Positions 1 through 7,399 of a stretch of 64,000 nucleotides of DNA are shown piece by piece. The stretch is from positions 62,001-126,000 of the forward strand of contig NZ_VTPX01000010.1 in NCBI RefSeq assembly GCF_008298015.1. The letters run 5' to 3'. Both the position numbers and the translations under genes were made by a program. A model generated the notes under the pieces. It did not search any database. It saw only the letters and a program-made list of their open reading frames with translations, and was not told where the DNA came from. Each line of letters begins with the position of its first letter. Within the stretch, counting starts at the first letter, position 1. Source of the DNA: Salinicola corii (GTDB lineage: Bacteria > Pseudomonadota > Gammaproteobacteria > Pseudomonadales > Halomonadaceae).

Positions 1-362
1 AAGTGCTGGCCGTGTTGAGAGCATGGTGGGAGCAGCAGGGGAAGCCACGGAGCGGCTATGTGTTCCCGTCGCCGACATCGGGGAAGCGATTAGGCAAGAG
101 TGGCATGCGCGGCCCGTGGAGGAACGTTCGAAAGCTGGGCCGGCTGCATGAAGACCTGGCGCTCTATACGTTGCGCCACAATTTCGCGAGTCAGTTGGTG
201 ATGGCTGGTGTCGATCTGCTGACGGTGAGCAAGTTGATGGCGCATTCCGATATCCAGACCACCATCAAGTACTACGCTCACCTCCAGCCCGATCATAAGC
301 GTCAAGCGGTGCAGCTCTTCGCTCAGATCGGGCGTGATAGGGGCGCCCCTCCACAGTCATGA
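1..362 (+). CDS. int: Phage tyrosine integrase, C-terminal part (5' truncated by window)
   Basis: This is the C-terminal catalytic part of a tyrosine recombinase that would integrate and excise the prophage. Visible motifs are an RHxxxxQ-type box (TLRHNFASQL), the second conserved His in KLMAHSDIQTT, and the nucleophile Tyr in IKYYAHL. The reading frame is open from the window edge, so the N-terminal arm-binding and core-binding domains lie to the left. Its stop codon overlaps the stop codon of the convergent excisionase-like gene in the palindrome TCATGA. The gene sits at one end of the prophage, as expected for a phage integrase beside attL. Confidence 0.93.
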   Translation, partial: VLAVLRAWWEQQGKPRSGYVFPSPTSGKRLGKSGMRGPWRNVRKLGRLHEDLALYTLRHNFASQLVMAGVDLLTVSKLMAHSDIQTTIKYYAHLQPDHKRQAVQLFAQIGRDRGAPPQS

Positions 363-668
363 GGCAGCGGCAGCACGATGCATTGCGGCCTCTGCCGTGC
401 TGGCGTAGCTCTCGCTCGATTCGAGCCACTCATACACGTCCGACAGACGATAGCGGACCTGGTGGCCTCGCTTCACGAAACGCGGCCCGGGGCGGCCCAG
501 CAGCGTACCGGTACCGCGCGCCTTTCTCGCCGTCGCCGGCATGGCTGGGATCAGCCGCGGGAACACCACGATGTCGGGCAGCTCGATCATCGACGGATCC
601 ACGCCAGCTTTGACGCGCGCCAGCGCGTCGGCGATTGCCTGATCAGGGTTTGGCTGTGCGGCTCTCAT
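357..668 (-). CDS. Excisionase/AlpA-like DNA-binding protein
   Basis: A 103-residue protein, last gene of the leftward early operon. The C-terminal half, with GRPGPRFVKRGHQVRYRLSD followed by VYEWLES and a trailing ST-A-A tail, has the winged-helix look of AlpA/excisionase-type regulators, where the RYR-SDV-WL stretch is typical. The ATG at 668 is chosen over an upstream in-frame start because it has an AAGGAGG Shine-Dalgarno sequence and overlaps the stop of the preceding gene (ATGA). Position next to int suggests control of excision, which is inference. It could instead regulate another phage promoter. Confidence 0.6.
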   Translation of the reverse strand: MRAAQPNPDQAIADALARVKAGVDPSMIELPDIVVFPRLIPAMPATARKARGTGTLLGRPGPRFVKRGHQVRYRLSDVYEWLESSESYASTAEAAMHRAAAAS

Positions 669-934
669 GATGCCTCCTTGTTTCTCGCTCTCCAGCGATT
701 GAATCGGTTCTGAATCAGCCGGAACGTCGCGCTGGCCTGCTGGTTGGTATCGAGTTCGGCGCGGCTGCCGACGCGGCACGCTTTCCGGATCCAGTCGCCG
801 GCGTCCTGCTCGGTGTGTGTGCCGTCCGGCACGTCCGCGCCGAATCTGACGCGGGCGCGGCGGTCGAGGTAGAGCCGGAACGCCGGATCGCGGCATAGGA
901 TGCCCGCGGCGCGGGCGTGGGGATTGCCAGCCAT
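665..934 (-). CDS. Hypothetical phage early protein
   Basis: An 89-residue basic protein, rich in Arg, that I do not recognise. It begins MAGNPHARAAG and has a C-terminal helix-prone segment (TFRLIQNRFNRWRARN). Its stop overlaps the start of the excisionase-like gene by four bases, which suggests translational coupling in the early operon. No membrane segment or cysteine motif is visible. The real status rests on the tight overlap and coding style. Confidence 0.6.
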   Translation of the reverse strand: MAGNPHARAAGILCRDPAFRLYLDRRARVRFGADVPDGTHTEQDAGDWIRKACRVGSRAELDTNQQASATFRLIQNRFNRWRARNKEAS

Positions 935-945
935 CGTTCGGCCCC

Positions 946-1161
946 TCAGTACTGATACCGGCCCGGCATCGCCGGGCGCGGATCGGTGGTGGTCATGTTT
1001 GTCGTCTCTGACAGATCGCTAGTGTGGATCTCGATCACCTCGATGCGTGGCATGAAGCGAGAAGCCAGCGCGGTTCCGGTCTGAAGAGCGACGCCGATAG
1101 CAAGCGCGAGGATCAGCAAGGCCGCGATATTCGTCAGCCGCTTGATACGTTCACCGAACAT
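946..1161 (-). CDS. Small membrane protein, early operon
   Basis: A 71-residue protein starting MFGERIKRLTN, with one clear hydrophobic segment (IAALLILALAIGVAL) followed by a soluble tail of about 40 residues. The topology suggests a single-span inner-membrane protein. The ATG at 1161 lies inside the end of the preceding TraR-like gene, whose stop is at 1151, so the two overlap. The longer in-frame extension upstream is rejected as out-of-frame reading of the TraR-like gene. Function unknown. Confidence 0.6.
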   Translation of the reverse strand: MFGERIKRLTNIAALLILALAIGVALQTGTALASRFMPRIEVIEIHTSDLSETTNMTTTDPRPAMPGRYQY

Positions 1162-1372
1162 GGCGCCCCCTGGCTTCGCGGATCGACTGGCAGTCGATGC
1201 AAGTGGTCGCCCAGGGCGCCGCCTGTCGACGCTGGGCCGGAATCTCTGCCCCGCAGTCTTCACAGTCGATATCCATCGCGCCGGCGACGGTCACCGGCAG
1301 TTGGTGCCGGGCGAGGGCGTTGGAGAGGTGGCGCTCGATGACAGCACCGGCGTTGTCTGCTGCATCAGCCAT
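1151..1372 (-). CDS. TraR/DksA-family C4 zinc-finger protein
   Basis: A 73-residue protein with the C4 zinc finger typical of short phage and plasmid TraR proteins: CEDCGAEIPAQRR, then CIDCQSIREARGR. TraR-type proteins bind the RNA polymerase secondary channel and mimic DksA/ppGpp effects. The N-terminal helix begins MADAADNAGAVIERHLSNAL. P2-like phages commonly carry such a gene in the early operon. The start overlaps the stop of the upstream gene, indicating co-transcription. Confidence 0.85.
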   Translation of the reverse strand: MADAADNAGAVIERHLSNALARHQLPVTVAGAMDIDCEDCGAEIPAQRRQAAPWATTCIDCQSIREARGRHVR

Positions 1373-1559
1373 GGGGGCGCTCCTTCGTTCGCTTTTGCAC
1401 GCTCGGCAACTCGCTGTAGCAGCCTTTACAGGTGCTTCTCAGACCATCCGGCTGGCGACGGTTGCCGTAGAAGAACTCACGGTCTGCAGGGAAGTCCTCT
1501 CCACAGCTCACGCAGATCTTGGTTTTTTCTTCGACGGTGGCGCTCTTGATATCAGCCAT
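1365..1559 (-). CDS. Small CxxC zinc-ribbon phage protein
   Basis: A 64-residue protein with two paired-cysteine knuckles, CVSCGEDF and CKGCYSE, about 25 residues apart, likely one zinc site. It resembles small zinc-ribbon phage proteins with the phrase 'ICVSCGEDFPADREFFY'. The start has a GGAGCTG-type ribosome site, and the gene overlaps both neighbours by a few bases. Molecular role unknown. Nucleic-acid binding is a guess from the ribbon. Confidence 0.65.
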   Translation of the reverse strand: MADIKSATVEEKTKICVSCGEDFPADREFFYGNRRQPDGLRSTCKGCYSELPSVQKRTKERPHG

Positions 1560-1788
1560 GGTTCAGCTCCTGGACGCGCTGGCTGTCGCGATACGCACAG
1601 CGGTGATTGACGACGGCCTGGCGCAGGGCTTCCTCGCTGTCGAAGGCGATGACCATGGCGTAGCGGTGGCGGGTCGCGCCGGTGCTGGGCGCCAGCACTT
1701 CGACTTCGCCGGCGTCCTGCAACGTGCCGCGTGGTACCGCCATGTCGACGCCGGTCCAGCGGGGTTTGCTCGTCTTCTGATGAGTCAT
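1552..1788 (-). CDS. Hypothetical phage early protein
   Basis: A 78-residue soluble protein starting MTHQKTSKPRWTG, preceded by AGGAGA. It follows gpA directly (13 bases after the gpA stop) and overlaps the next gene. No motif is recognised. The middle part (RYAMVIAFDSEEALRQAVVNH) looks like a small alpha/beta fold. Real-gene status rests on operon packing and the ribosome site. Confidence 0.6.
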   Translation of the reverse strand: MTHQKTSKPRWTGVDMAVPRGTLQDAGEVEVLAPSTGATRHRYAMVIAFDSEEALRQAVVNHRCAYRDSQRVQELNHG

Positions 1789-1800
1789 ATCGGTCTCCTG

Positions 1801-4203
1801 TCAGATCCCCTCGGGGAAATGCTCGGGGGTGCCCTGCCTTTCCGGCGGGGCAGGTTTCGGGTGCCGCCGGACGGCGGCCTGGATCATTCGGTGCTCGAGA
1901 TCGGCGTTTTCCATTTCCTGCCGGACGTGTTCACTGGCGCGCCACTCTCGATATCGCTGGAGTTGCTCGTCGAGCTCCTCCTGGGTGAGTTCTTTCGGAG
2001 TCAAAAGGCTCCGAGGGATGAGGCTTTGGCCGGCCCCCGTGCCGGGGTCCGTACAGTTAGTGACACAAGTCCAAGGGTCGGCGGCTTCGCCACCTCCCAA
2101 AAACCCCGACGCGGCGGCACGCTTCGGGCGCACGTTCCAGCGATAGAGGCGCGTCAGGTATTCGGAGACGCCGCCCTTGCCATCGTTGACGGCGAGGCCT
2201 TTGGGCACCTTGATCTCGTCGCCGTAGCGTCCGCGCTCGATGAACTCCCGATGTTGCTCGCCGGTGGCGTGGCTGAAGTCGTCGTCGCCCTTGCCGGTGC
2301 GGAAGGCGGGGATGCTCCAGGGCTTGATCGGCTGCAGCTTGCGCGGCGTATTGGGGCCGCCCATGAGTCGGAGGAACCGGTCCCACTGGCCGGCGTTGGC
2401 GGCTTCGCGGATGCGGTGGAAGGTGGCCGCCGCGCGGGGCTGCGGATTGGTGGCTTCCTCCCACTTGCGAAGCTCGCCTTCCTGCTTCTCGGTGAGGCGG
2501 CGGATCTCGCGCCACACCGTGACGCTGGGCAGCCCCACGAACTGGAATTGGCGAATGCCCCAGCACGCCGCCCATGCCTCGATGCGCGGGGCGGCGCTGT
2601 TGAGATCGTGGCCGTATCTGTCCAGCTCGTCGCCCTCGATGCCGGCCCTGGCGAACTGCTCGCCATTGATGTTCTTCGAGATGTACTTGGCCACGTAGCC
2701 GGCGGCCGTGCCCTTTGAGTAGTCAATGCGCTTGGCATCGAAGCGCGCGGTGGTCTTGCCGAAGCGGTTGAACAACTCTTCCGGCGACTCTTCCTCGGCG
2801 TAATCGCGGAGGGTCTGGCTGACGGCCTCCACATCCTCCGGCTTCATCCACACCAGCAGATGCCAGTGCGGGGTGCCGTCGTGGTGCGGTTCCACCACGC
2901 GGATGCCATAGATGGCCCGCTTGGCCCGTGCCAGCCTGGCGCGGGTCTTCGCCCATACCTTCTGGATGTGCTGCTGCGCCTCGCGCGGTGTGGAGCCGTC
3001 GTATTTCGGATTGCGGCGGCAGCGGTAGCGCTCCCGGCCGTTGCGGTCCGTGTAGCGGTTGGCATTGACCGGGTGAAAGCGGCTCGGCGCGGTGACGGTG
3101 TAGAACATGCCGACGTGACCGAGGCGGCGGGCCTCGACTTCGGTATCCCGGATCCGCAGCATCAGCTCCGCGCGGCGGTGGTCCGGATTGGCCAGTCCCA
3201 GTTCGGCGAGTTCGGCCAGGGTGTAGGTCTGGCCTTCCTGATTGATCGCCTCGAGGGTCTCCAGCAGCGTGCGGTTGCGGACGCGCTGGGCGCGGCGGCG
3301 TTCGATGGTCATGTCGCTGCAGTAGATGCCGGCCTGCGCGTGGACGCGGTACGCCTCGCGCTGGACCTGCTCGAGACGTCGCCCGGCCAGCCGGCGCAGT
3401 TTGCGTCGCCAGAAGCTGGGGCAACTCAGCCGCGCCAGTTGAACGCTGGCCTTCTGCTTCACCGGCGGCGGCGCGATGTCGTGGAGCGTGGCGCGCTTGC
3501 GCGCGGCGGCGGCCGCCATCTCGTCGGCCACGGCCAGACTCATGACCGGCGCCCGCTCCCACCGGAACACCGCCATCAGTTGGATGCCTCCCGGCGGCGG
3601 CGTCAGCGGATTACGCGCCTCGGCGATCTGGCGCGCCATGGAGCGCGACTGGGCGGAGAGCGACACGCCACGCGGTTGACGAACGCGCCGGGGTGGCGGC
3701 AGCAGGCCGAGGCGCAGGCGGCGGTTATGGTCGGCGATGCCACCGATCAGCTTGTTGCGTTCGTCCTCGACGGCCCGGGCCTGCGCCCGGGCGTAATCGA
3801 CCAGCGCGTCGTCGTCGTGGGTGGCATTGAGCCCGCCGATCTTGAGGCGAGATTCCACCACGCGCAGCCAGTCGCAACCGGCACGGATGCCCTCGATGGT
3901 GGTGGGCTGGGCATTGCGCCGGGCGATGAAGGCGCGCTGGAGATCGTCCGCGATCACGGGAAAGCGCTTGTAGACGTGCGCCGGCTCGATCAGATCCGCC
4001 GTCTGCCGTGTCAGCCAGCGGTTGCCCGCCGCATTGCCGTAACGCTCGGCGACGTGGATGAAACCGGTGGCCAGGTCCTCGGCCAGCGAGGGGAAACGGC
4101 CGAAGACATGCTCCTGTCGCCACTCCGCGCAGCTCGGCTTACGGTAGTCGCCATGACCGGAACCCGGAGCGCCGTAGGCTTCCGAACGTTCGATGGCGCT
4201 CAT
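1801..4203 (-). CDS. A: P2 gpA-type rolling-circle replication endonuclease
   Basis: An 800-residue replication initiator of the P2 gpA family. It would nick the phage origin and start rolling-circle replication. The HUH metal-binding motif is visible as HWH at residues 446-448 within GTPHWHLLVWMK. Two catalytic tyrosines four residues apart, Y503 and Y507, lie in GYVAKYISKNI. This two-tyrosine spacing is the P2 gpA signature. The gene is the longest of the early operon, and its start overlaps the previous stop (ATGA at 4200-4203). The nicking origin in P2 lies within gene A, but I could not locate it here. Full length, no disruption seen. Confidence 0.95.
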   Translation of the reverse strand: MSAIERSEAYGAPGSGHGDYRKPSCAEWRQEHVFGRFPSLAEDLATGFIHVAERYGNAAGNRWLTRQTADLIEPAHVYKRFPVIADDLQRAFIARRNAQPTTIEGIRAGCDWLRVVESRLKIGGLNATHDDDALVDYARAQARAVEDERNKLIGGIADHNRRLRLGLLPPPRRVRQPRGVSLSAQSRSMARQIAEARNPLTPPPGGIQLMAVFRWERAPVMSLAVADEMAAAAARKRATLHDIAPPPVKQKASVQLARLSCPSFWRRKLRRLAGRRLEQVQREAYRVHAQAGIYCSDMTIERRRAQRVRNRTLLETLEAINQEGQTYTLAELAELGLANPDHRRAELMLRIRDTEVEARRLGHVGMFYTVTAPSRFHPVNANRYTDRNGRERYRCRRNPKYDGSTPREAQQHIQKVWAKTRARLARAKRAIYGIRVVEPHHDGTPHWHLLVWMKPEDVEAVSQTLRDYAEEESPEELFNRFGKTTARFDAKRIDYSKGTAAGYVAKYISKNINGEQFARAGIEGDELDRYGHDLNSAAPRIEAWAACWGIRQFQFVGLPSVTVWREIRRLTEKQEGELRKWEEATNPQPRAAATFHRIREAANAGQWDRFLRLMGGPNTPRKLQPIKPWSIPAFRTGKGDDDFSHATGEQHREFIERGRYGDEIKVPKGLAVNDGKGGVSEYLTRLYRWNVRPKRAAASGFLGGGEAADPWTCVTNCTDPGTGAGQSLIPRSLLTPKELTQEELDEQLQRYREWRASEHVRQEMENADLEHRMIQAAVRRHPKPAPPERQGTPEHFPEGI

Positions 4204-4619
4204 TGCGCCCCCGCTTCGATCAGGCTTAGCCAGTGCAAAGCTGTTTTGGTATCGCCCTGGGCGATGGCCCGGCGGGCGTTGGCGGCCAGTTCCCGGTTCG
4301 GGCTCTCGCCCTTGAGTCGGTCCCCCAGCCGCTGGGCGTAGCGGCTCATGCGGCCAATGGCGGCGCGAATCGCGTCACGCTCGGCCCGGTTCATCTCGCC
4401 GATGCCGCGCAGAGAGTCGCGGGCCTGCATCTGGGCGCTGGCCAGCACCGTCTTGCGCTCGTTGGTCGGCATGTCCGCCCACAGTTCGGCCAGATCCTTG
4501 TCGGCGCAGCGCGCATGCAGCTCGGCGCGCAGGGCGCCGAAGCCGGCACGGCCATCCGGCTGGACGACCGACAGATGACGTTTTGTCTCGGTGGGGAGGG
4601 TCTGAGTCGCGGCTGCCAT
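4200..4619 (-). CDS. Hypothetical phage early protein preceding gpA
   Basis: A 139-residue, mostly helical, charged protein with no membrane segment. It starts MAAATQTLPTETKRHLSVV, and its stop overlaps the gpA start, implying translational coupling to the replication initiator. The C-terminal half (ARRAIAQGDTKTALHWLSLIEAG) resembles a short helical repeat. No family is recognised. A replication accessory role analogous to P2 gpB is possible from position only. Confidence 0.7.
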   Translation of the reverse strand: MAAATQTLPTETKRHLSVVQPDGRAGFGALRAELHARCADKDLAELWADMPTNERKTVLASAQMQARDSLRGIGEMNRAERDAIRAAIGRMSRYAQRLGDRLKGESPNRELAANARRAIAQGDTKTALHWLSLIEAGAQ

Positions 4620-4654
4620 GGTGAGACCTCGCGTTGTCCGTGTGGGCGTAGGGA

Positions 4655-5041
4655 TTACTGCTGGGCGCGGTGGCGCACGACGCGAAGCGCGCCCCGGTCC
4701 CGGGCCTGCTCACGGGTGGCGAGCAGGTCGCCAACGGTGAACGAGATCGGTAGGCCGCCGGCGGTGCGCAGCACGACGACATGCTCGGTGCTGGCCTCGA
4801 GATCGAGCCACGCGACCTGATTGAGCGACTCCAGCTCGGCGCTGGCGTGGATCGCGGACAGCTCGGCTTTCGCTTCCGGCATGGCGTGCTCGCTCATCAG
4901 AAACTGGGTGCAGTTCTCGAGCGCTTCGCGGCGGTTCAGCCCCCGGCAGTAGCGCAGCAGATAACCGGTGGCGGCGTTTTTGGGGTCGAGTTGGGGGAGC
5001 CGCCGGGCCTGGGGGCCGGCGGAGAGCGTTGCGATGGTCAT
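4655..5041 (-). CDS. Hypothetical phage early protein
   Basis: A 128-residue soluble protein in the early operon. It contains LLRYCRGLNRREALENCTQFLMSE and an acidic middle, with no recognised catalytic motif. It is separated from the next gene by 35 bases and from ogr by 33 bases. The family is not recognised. The phrase 'LNRREALENCTQFLMSEH' gives the impression of a conserved phage hypothetical. Confidence 0.65.
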   Translation of the reverse strand: MTIATLSAGPQARRLPQLDPKNAATGYLLRYCRGLNRREALENCTQFLMSEHAMPEAKAELSAIHASAELESLNQVAWLDLEASTEHVVVLRTAGGLPISFTVGDLLATREQARDRGALRVVRHRAQQ

Positions 5042-5074
5042 GGTGTCGTCTCTCGAAATACGCCCTGGGGCGGT

Positions 5075-5338
5075 TTAGCTGGACTCGCGCAGTAGCTGAG
5101 CCAGCATGGTTGCGCGGACGCCTGCCGATACCGGCAAGGTGATGTCCGGGTTGGGTGTCATGCTCGGCGTGAGCGTGACGGTGAACTCGAACGAGAACTT
5201 GCCGCGCCAGCCGCAATCCGCGTTCTGGCACTCAATCGCGCCTTCGCGGTAAATCGGTGTCACCTGCTTCGAGTAGCGCACCCGCGCATAGCTTCCGCAG
5301 TGCGGACACGTGTTTCTCGCTTGTGCAGGTTTGGTCAC
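5075..5338 (-). CDS. ogr: Ogr/Delta-family late-gene transcription activator
   Basis: An 87-residue zinc-binding activator of the P2 Ogr / P4 Delta family. The zinc ligands are CPHC near residue 11 and the pair in ECQNADCGW, giving the C-x2-C-x22-C-x4-C pattern of this family. The FSFEFTVTLTPS...NPDITLP tail is also characteristic. Ogr proteins bind dyad-symmetric sites near -55 of the four late promoters and recruit RNA polymerase. Start is GTG at 5338, with AGGAGG at ideal spacing and overlapping the upstream stop. Unusually it lies in the early operon rather than after gene D as in P2. Candidate target sites are at 17549, 23508, 29395 and 34272. Confidence 0.92.
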   Translation of the reverse strand: MTKPAQARNTCPHCGSYARVRYSKQVTPIYREGAIECQNADCGWRGKFSFEFTVTLTPSMTPNPDITLPVSAGVRATMLAQLLRESS

Positions 5339-5523
5339 CGGTGTCCTCCTGAAACTGGGTAGAGTGCGCGGCCTCGGCCGGTGAGCCTGGCGTTGCCTTC
5401 TCTGATGCTGGTCCGAAGCAAGAACTCAGCGGCTTGGCGCCGCGATCCCAGGCCTTCCCGTTCGCAGACGGCATCGAGCACGGCTGCCGTGTGTTCATCG
5501 AATTCGAGGAGTTGTTCCGGCAT
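5335..5523 (-). CDS. Small hypothetical phage protein
   Basis: A 62-residue protein starting MPEQLLEFDEHTAAVLDAVC. The ATG at 5523 is preferred over an upstream in-frame GTG because a GAGG sequence precedes it at good spacing. The EREGLGSRRQAAEFLLRTSI segment is reminiscent of a ribbon-helix-helix or short HTH fold, but this is weak. Its stop overlaps the GTG start of ogr, so it is probably translationally coupled to the activator. Confidence 0.6.
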   Translation of the reverse strand: MPEQLLEFDEHTAAVLDAVCEREGLGSRRQAAEFLLRTSIREGNARLTGRGRALYPVSGGHR

Positions 5524-5571
5524 GGGGGCCTCGTTTTGCACGGTGGAAAGACGGTTTATGTACGGCTTCTT

Positions 5572-5778
5572 TCAACCGGCGCTCACTGGCACATTGCTCG
5601 AGAGCGATGTGGGGTCGACACCGAATGCCTCGCGGGCCTGCTGGAGCATGAGCTGGCGCATCATCTCGGCCCGGGAAACGCCGGCATAGTTGGCGTGGGC
5701 CTGAATGATCGCGGCCTCGTACTCGTCCAGATAAACGGTGCACTTGTGACTACGAACACGTTTGGGGTCCTGGTACAT
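5572..5778 (-). CDS. Ribbon-helix-helix-like small DNA-binding protein
   Basis: A 68-residue protein with a beta strand (KCTVYLDEYEAAIIQAHANY) followed by two helices (AGVSRAEMMRQLMLQQAREAF), the layout of CopG/Arc-type ribbon-helix-helix regulators. An AGGA-type ribosome site precedes ATG at 5778. It lies second in the leftward early operon, after the Cro/Cox-like gene, so an early regulatory role is plausible but inferred. Confidence 0.6.
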   Translation of the reverse strand: MYQDPKRVRSHKCTVYLDEYEAAIIQAHANYAGVSRAEMMRQLMLQQAREAFGVDPTSLSSNVPVSAG

Positions 5779-5790
5779 GGCGACGATTCC

Positions 5791-6018
5791 TCAAAGAGCC
5801 GGAAGCGCAGCGGTCGGCCGCGGTGATTCGGGGAGGAAGCCTTGTTTGATGCCCAGCAGTACGGCTGCGCGATGAGACTCACCGCGAAGACCTTTCCTGC
5901 GGCCGGCGAGTAGGTCGCTAACAAGGTTCGGGTTCAGGTCATTGATGCGGCTGAATTCGGCAAGGCTGATGCCGCGCTGATCCAGTCGTTCTCGGGCTTG
6001 AGCGAGTGACAGGGGCAT
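5791..6018 (-). CDS. Cro/Cox-like HTH regulator, first early gene
   Basis: A 75-residue protein beginning MPLSLAQARERLDQRGISLA. The stretch ISLAEFSRINDLNPNLVSDL plus LAGRRKGLRGESHRAAVLLGIK is a helix-turn-helix of the kind found in small Cro- or Cox-type proteins of P2-like and transposable phages. The ATG at 6018 is chosen because the longer frame would run through the operator region. It is divergent from the S24 repressor gene and would be the first product of the early transcript. Inferred job: lysis-lysogeny switch and possibly excision. Confidence 0.75.
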   Translation of the reverse strand: MPLSLAQARERLDQRGISLAEFSRINDLNPNLVSDLLAGRRKGLRGESHRAAVLLGIKQGFLPESPRPTAALPAL

Positions 6019-6123
6019 TGTGGTAACCTGCGTGTTGGTTGGTGTTTGGTATGTGTTCGAGCGTGTTGGTATTCGTATGCTGGTATCCAAACGGATTAAT
6101 GTCAAGCGAAGGTAGCTAAATAA
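6019..6123. promoter_or_regulatory. Lysis-lysogeny control region with repeated TTGGTAT operators
   Basis: This divergent intergenic region lies between the early regulator and the repressor. On the + strand the heptamer TTGGTAT occurs at 6046-6052 and 6066-6072, and CTGGTAT at 6080-6086. The nonamer CGTGTTGGT occurs at 6031-6039 and 6062-6070. On the minus strand a perfect -35 box TTGACA lies at 6105-6100 with only weak -10 candidates (such as AGCATA) 17-18 bases on. The repeats therefore overlap or follow the probable early promoter, as expected for repressor operators. Which protein binds which repeat cannot be told from the sequence. Confidence 0.65.
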
Positions 6124-6801
6124 ATGACAGTTGGTCGGCGTTTGAAGTCAGAGCGAGAGCGCTTGGGCATGACCCAAACTGCTTTCGCCGGGAAGGCTGG
6201 GATCACCAAGAACACCCAACTTCTCTATGAGACGGACCAGCGGCATCCGAAAGCCGACTACCTGGTCGCGCTCGATAAGATCGGCGTGGATGTCCTCTAT
6301 ACGCTGACCGGTAAGCATGCAGTCAGCAGCGAGAATTCAAGCGAGGCTCAGGCGGGTATCTTTGCGGATTCTTCGGGTGATCTTGGCGGGTGCTGCGTTC
6401 CCCTGTATGACGTTGAAGGCGCTGCTGGTGCTGGCCGTTCGCTCGAGAACGAGAGCATTGTCGGAACCTTCACGATCGACTCTGAGACGCTGACTCAACT
6501 GGGTCTAGTCGGTGCGCGGCTGGCCGGTATTCGCGTTCGCGGTGACTCCATGGAGCCGACCCTGTTCGATGGCGACTGGACGTTCGTCAATCTGGACGAT
6601 ACCAACTTCGCGCAGGCCGGGGTGTTCCTGGTGTGGGTGAGTGGGGAGCTGCGCATCAAGCGCGTGCAGCGCCTTGCCGGTGGGGCGATGTACCTGATCA
6701 GCGATAACACCCACTACGAGAAAGAGATGATCCGCCGCGGCCAGATGCAGGAAGTCGCGATACTTGGCCGGGTGCGGACGCGCCTGGGTGAGATTAGCTA
6801 G
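6124..6801 (+). CDS. Phage repressor, XRE HTH + S24 peptidase-like domain
   Basis: A 225-residue CI-type repressor. The N-terminal XRE helix-turn-helix is at about residues 5-60 (MTQTAFAGKAGITKNTQLLY). The C-terminal S24/LexA-like domain has the catalytic Ser142 in RVRGDSMEPTLFDGDW and Lys179 in ELRIKRVQ. Alanine-glycine pairs near residues 100-104 could be the self-cleavage site, but cleavage cannot be confirmed. It faces away from the early operon and would repress it from the operators at 6046-6086. Start ATG at 6124 directly follows the operator region. It may respond to RecA and DNA damage. Confidence 0.92.
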   Translation: MTVGRRLKSERERLGMTQTAFAGKAGITKNTQLLYETDQRHPKADYLVALDKIGVDVLYTLTGKHAVSSENSSEAQAGIFADSSGDLGGCCVPLYDVEGAAGAGRSLENESIVGTFTIDSETLTQLGLVGARLAGIRVRGDSMEPTLFDGDWTFVNLDDTNFAQAGVFLVWVSGELRIKRVQRLAGGAMYLISDNTHYEKEMIRRGQMQEVAILGRVRTRLGEIS

Positions 6802-6916
6802 TCAATAATTCCAAGAATCTGCCGATAGGCAAACGAGGGCGATAACGCCTGGTTTGCACTCCAACTGCGGCACTAAAGCGGCCAACAGAGCTGCGCCACT
6901 ACGCAAGGGAAACAGA

Positions 6917-7387
6917 ATGGCTAAACGTGCCCTATTGGGCTTATGCCTATTGTCGGCGAGCGCTTTTTCGCCGCTTTTCGCAGACGAAACCTCCTCATTT
7001 TGTGCCAACGAGTGGCCTAACGATGCTGACATGCGCGCTTACTGCGTCGATGAGCAGCATTCTGCCGCCCGTCAATTCGGCCAGAAATCAGGCGTGATTC
7101 GAGACGCGTGCGCCGAGGAGTGGCTACCCGATTATGAAATGGCGCTCTATTGCTTCAATGAGCAGAGTGCGGCCCAAAATCGCCTCGCGTCCGACAGCGC
7201 CGACGAAGTTACCAGCCATTGCCAATCCGAGTGGGGCAGCGATCACGAGATGGTCGAGTACTGCATCGAGAAGCAGCGGGCGGCGCGAGATCGTCTATCC
7301 GGTTATCCAACGTCGCTGGTCTCTTCATGTCGCGGAGAGTGGGGGCAGGACTACGAGATGATCGAATACTGCGCACAAGGCAATTAA
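6917..7387 (+). CDS. Exported protein with four CX13C repeats (moron)
   Basis: A 156-residue protein with an N-terminal signal peptide (MAKRALLGLCLLSASAF, cleavage probably near A22). Four tandem repeats of 36-37 residues follow. Each holds a C-x3-W-x3-(D/E)-M-x3-Y-C core, that is cysteines 29/43, 65/79, 102/116 and 138/152, always 14 apart. The first three repeats continue with x3-Q-x2-A. Each pair probably forms one disulfide-stapled helical unit in the periplasm. AAGGGAAAC precedes ATG at 6917. The gene lies just downstream of the repressor on the same strand, so it may be expressed in the lysogen. I do not recognise a named family. Confidence 0.8.
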   Translation: MAKRALLGLCLLSASAFSPLFADETSSFCANEWPNDADMRAYCVDEQHSAARQFGQKSGVIRDACAEEWLPDYEMALYCFNEQSAAQNRLASDSADEVTSHCQSEWGSDHEMVEYCIEKQRAARDRLSGYPTSLVSSCRGEWGQDYEMIEYCAQGN

Positions 7388-7399
7388 GGAGCTGATGAC

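Noticed and set aside
1519-2718. 399-residue + strand open frame
   Set aside because: Antisense to gpA and small early genes; Ala/Leu/Gly-rich shadow typical of GC-rich DNA, no motif.
2860-4341. 493-residue + strand open frame
   Set aside because: Antisense to gpA, which has clear HUH and tyrosine motifs.
6124-6801. Calling the repressor a LexA
   Set aside because: It has an XRE-type N-terminus and lies in a phage switch; LexA has a different winged-helix start.
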